Assembly: GCA_013002595.1 (NCBI GenBank)
Contig: JABDJG010000187.1
Coordinates: forward strand, 1-21,240
Length of the DNA stretch: 21,240 bases
DNA from: Hyphomicrobiales bacterium
GTDB taxonomy: Bacteria; Pseudomonadota; Alphaproteobacteria; Rhizobiales; Aestuariivirgaceae
Reading direction: 5' to 3'
Shown: in pieces, positions 21,209 through 21,240 of the stretch
Layout: the number at the start of each line of letters is the position of its first letter
Numbering within the stretch: position 1 is the first letter of the stretch
The notes under the pieces: model-generated
Told to the model about the DNA's origin: nothing
The model's input: the letters and a program-made list of their open reading frames with translations, nothing else
Databases searched by the model: none
Position numbers and translations under genes: made by a program

Positions 21209-21240
21209 GCGGGCGTAGCTCAGGGGTAGAGCACAACCTT
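21209..21240 (+). tRNA. tRNA-Gly, 5' part (cut by window edge)
   Basis: GCGGGCGTAGCTCAGGGGTA and the following GAGCACAACCTT give a 5' acceptor strand (GCGGGCG), a D-stem/loop with the A-box TAGCTCAGGGGTAGAGC, and the start of the anticodon stem. This matches bacterial tRNA-Gly with probable anticodon GCC, although the anticodon itself lies outside the window. It is divergent from the ProXp-ala-like gene, with about 131 bp between them. Confidence 0.88.

Noticed and set aside
21078..21236. N-terminal extension of the ProXp-ala-like gene
   Set aside because: It would overlap the tRNA-Gly gene and adds unconserved, arginine- and proline-rich residues typical of translated non-coding DNA.
1..21240. 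Mobile elements, CRISPR arrays, phage or defence genes
   Set aside because: No direct-repeat arrays, transposase or integrase motifs, or defence-type domains were seen; every large gene belongs to a known core family.

Overview
The window is a 21.2-kb stretch of alphaproteobacterial chromosome, probably from Hyphomicrobiales (Rhizobiales) or a close relative. Three things point there: the mnmG-rsmG-parA-parB block, a CenR/OtpR-type response regulator followed by a cyclic-nucleotide-binding-fold protein, and the leuS-lptE-holA and thioredoxin/TPR-LON-Trm112-DUF971 blocks. All genes look like intact core chromosomal genes. I saw no insertion sequence, phage gene, CRISPR array or obvious transferred island.

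Layout. 1-4.3 kb (+): mnmG, rsmG, parA, parB, the origin-proximal tRNA-modification, 16S methylation and chromosome-partition block, with a near-perfect parS inside the start of rsmG. 4.3-8.5 kb (-): leuS-lptE-holA, converging on parB over a shared bidirectional terminator. 8.6-11.3 kb: yggS (+), a YkuD-type L,D-transpeptidase-like gene (-), a cenR-like regulator (+) and a degenerate cyclic-nucleotide-fold gene (+). 11.3-15.9 kb (-): ftsK, lolA, a roughly 500-bp non-coding region, then xthA. 16-18.3 kb: tesB (-) divergent from a UbiH-family monooxygenase (+). 18.3-20.5 kb (-): a compact four-gene operon (thioredoxin/TPR, LON-N, Trm112-like, DUF971). 20.6-21.1 kb (-): a ProXp-ala-like deacylase. 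The right edge holds the first 32 nt of a tRNA-Gly on the + strand.

How it fits together. ParA/ParB/parS, FtsK and a consensus CtrA box upstream of ftsK form a chromosome-segregation and cell-cycle theme. LptE, LolA, the L,D-transpeptidase-like protein and the CenR-like regulator form an envelope theme. LeuRS, MnmG, RsmG, Trm112-like and ProXp-ala serve translation and its quality control.

Most interesting signal. The non-coding region between xthA and lolA contains, on the minus strand, what looks like an independent small RNA. It has a possible promoter, a bulged stem-loop, a second stem-loop whose loop presents a C-rich anti-Shine-Dalgarno-like motif, and an 11-bp GC-rich intrinsic terminator. 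It resembles in design the CCUCC-loop sRNAs of alphaproteobacteria. Other notable items are the parS overlapping both the conserved NVSRE codons of rsmG and a GANTC (CcrM) site, the CtrA box upstream of ftsK, and convergent gene pairs that overlap or share stop and terminator sequence.
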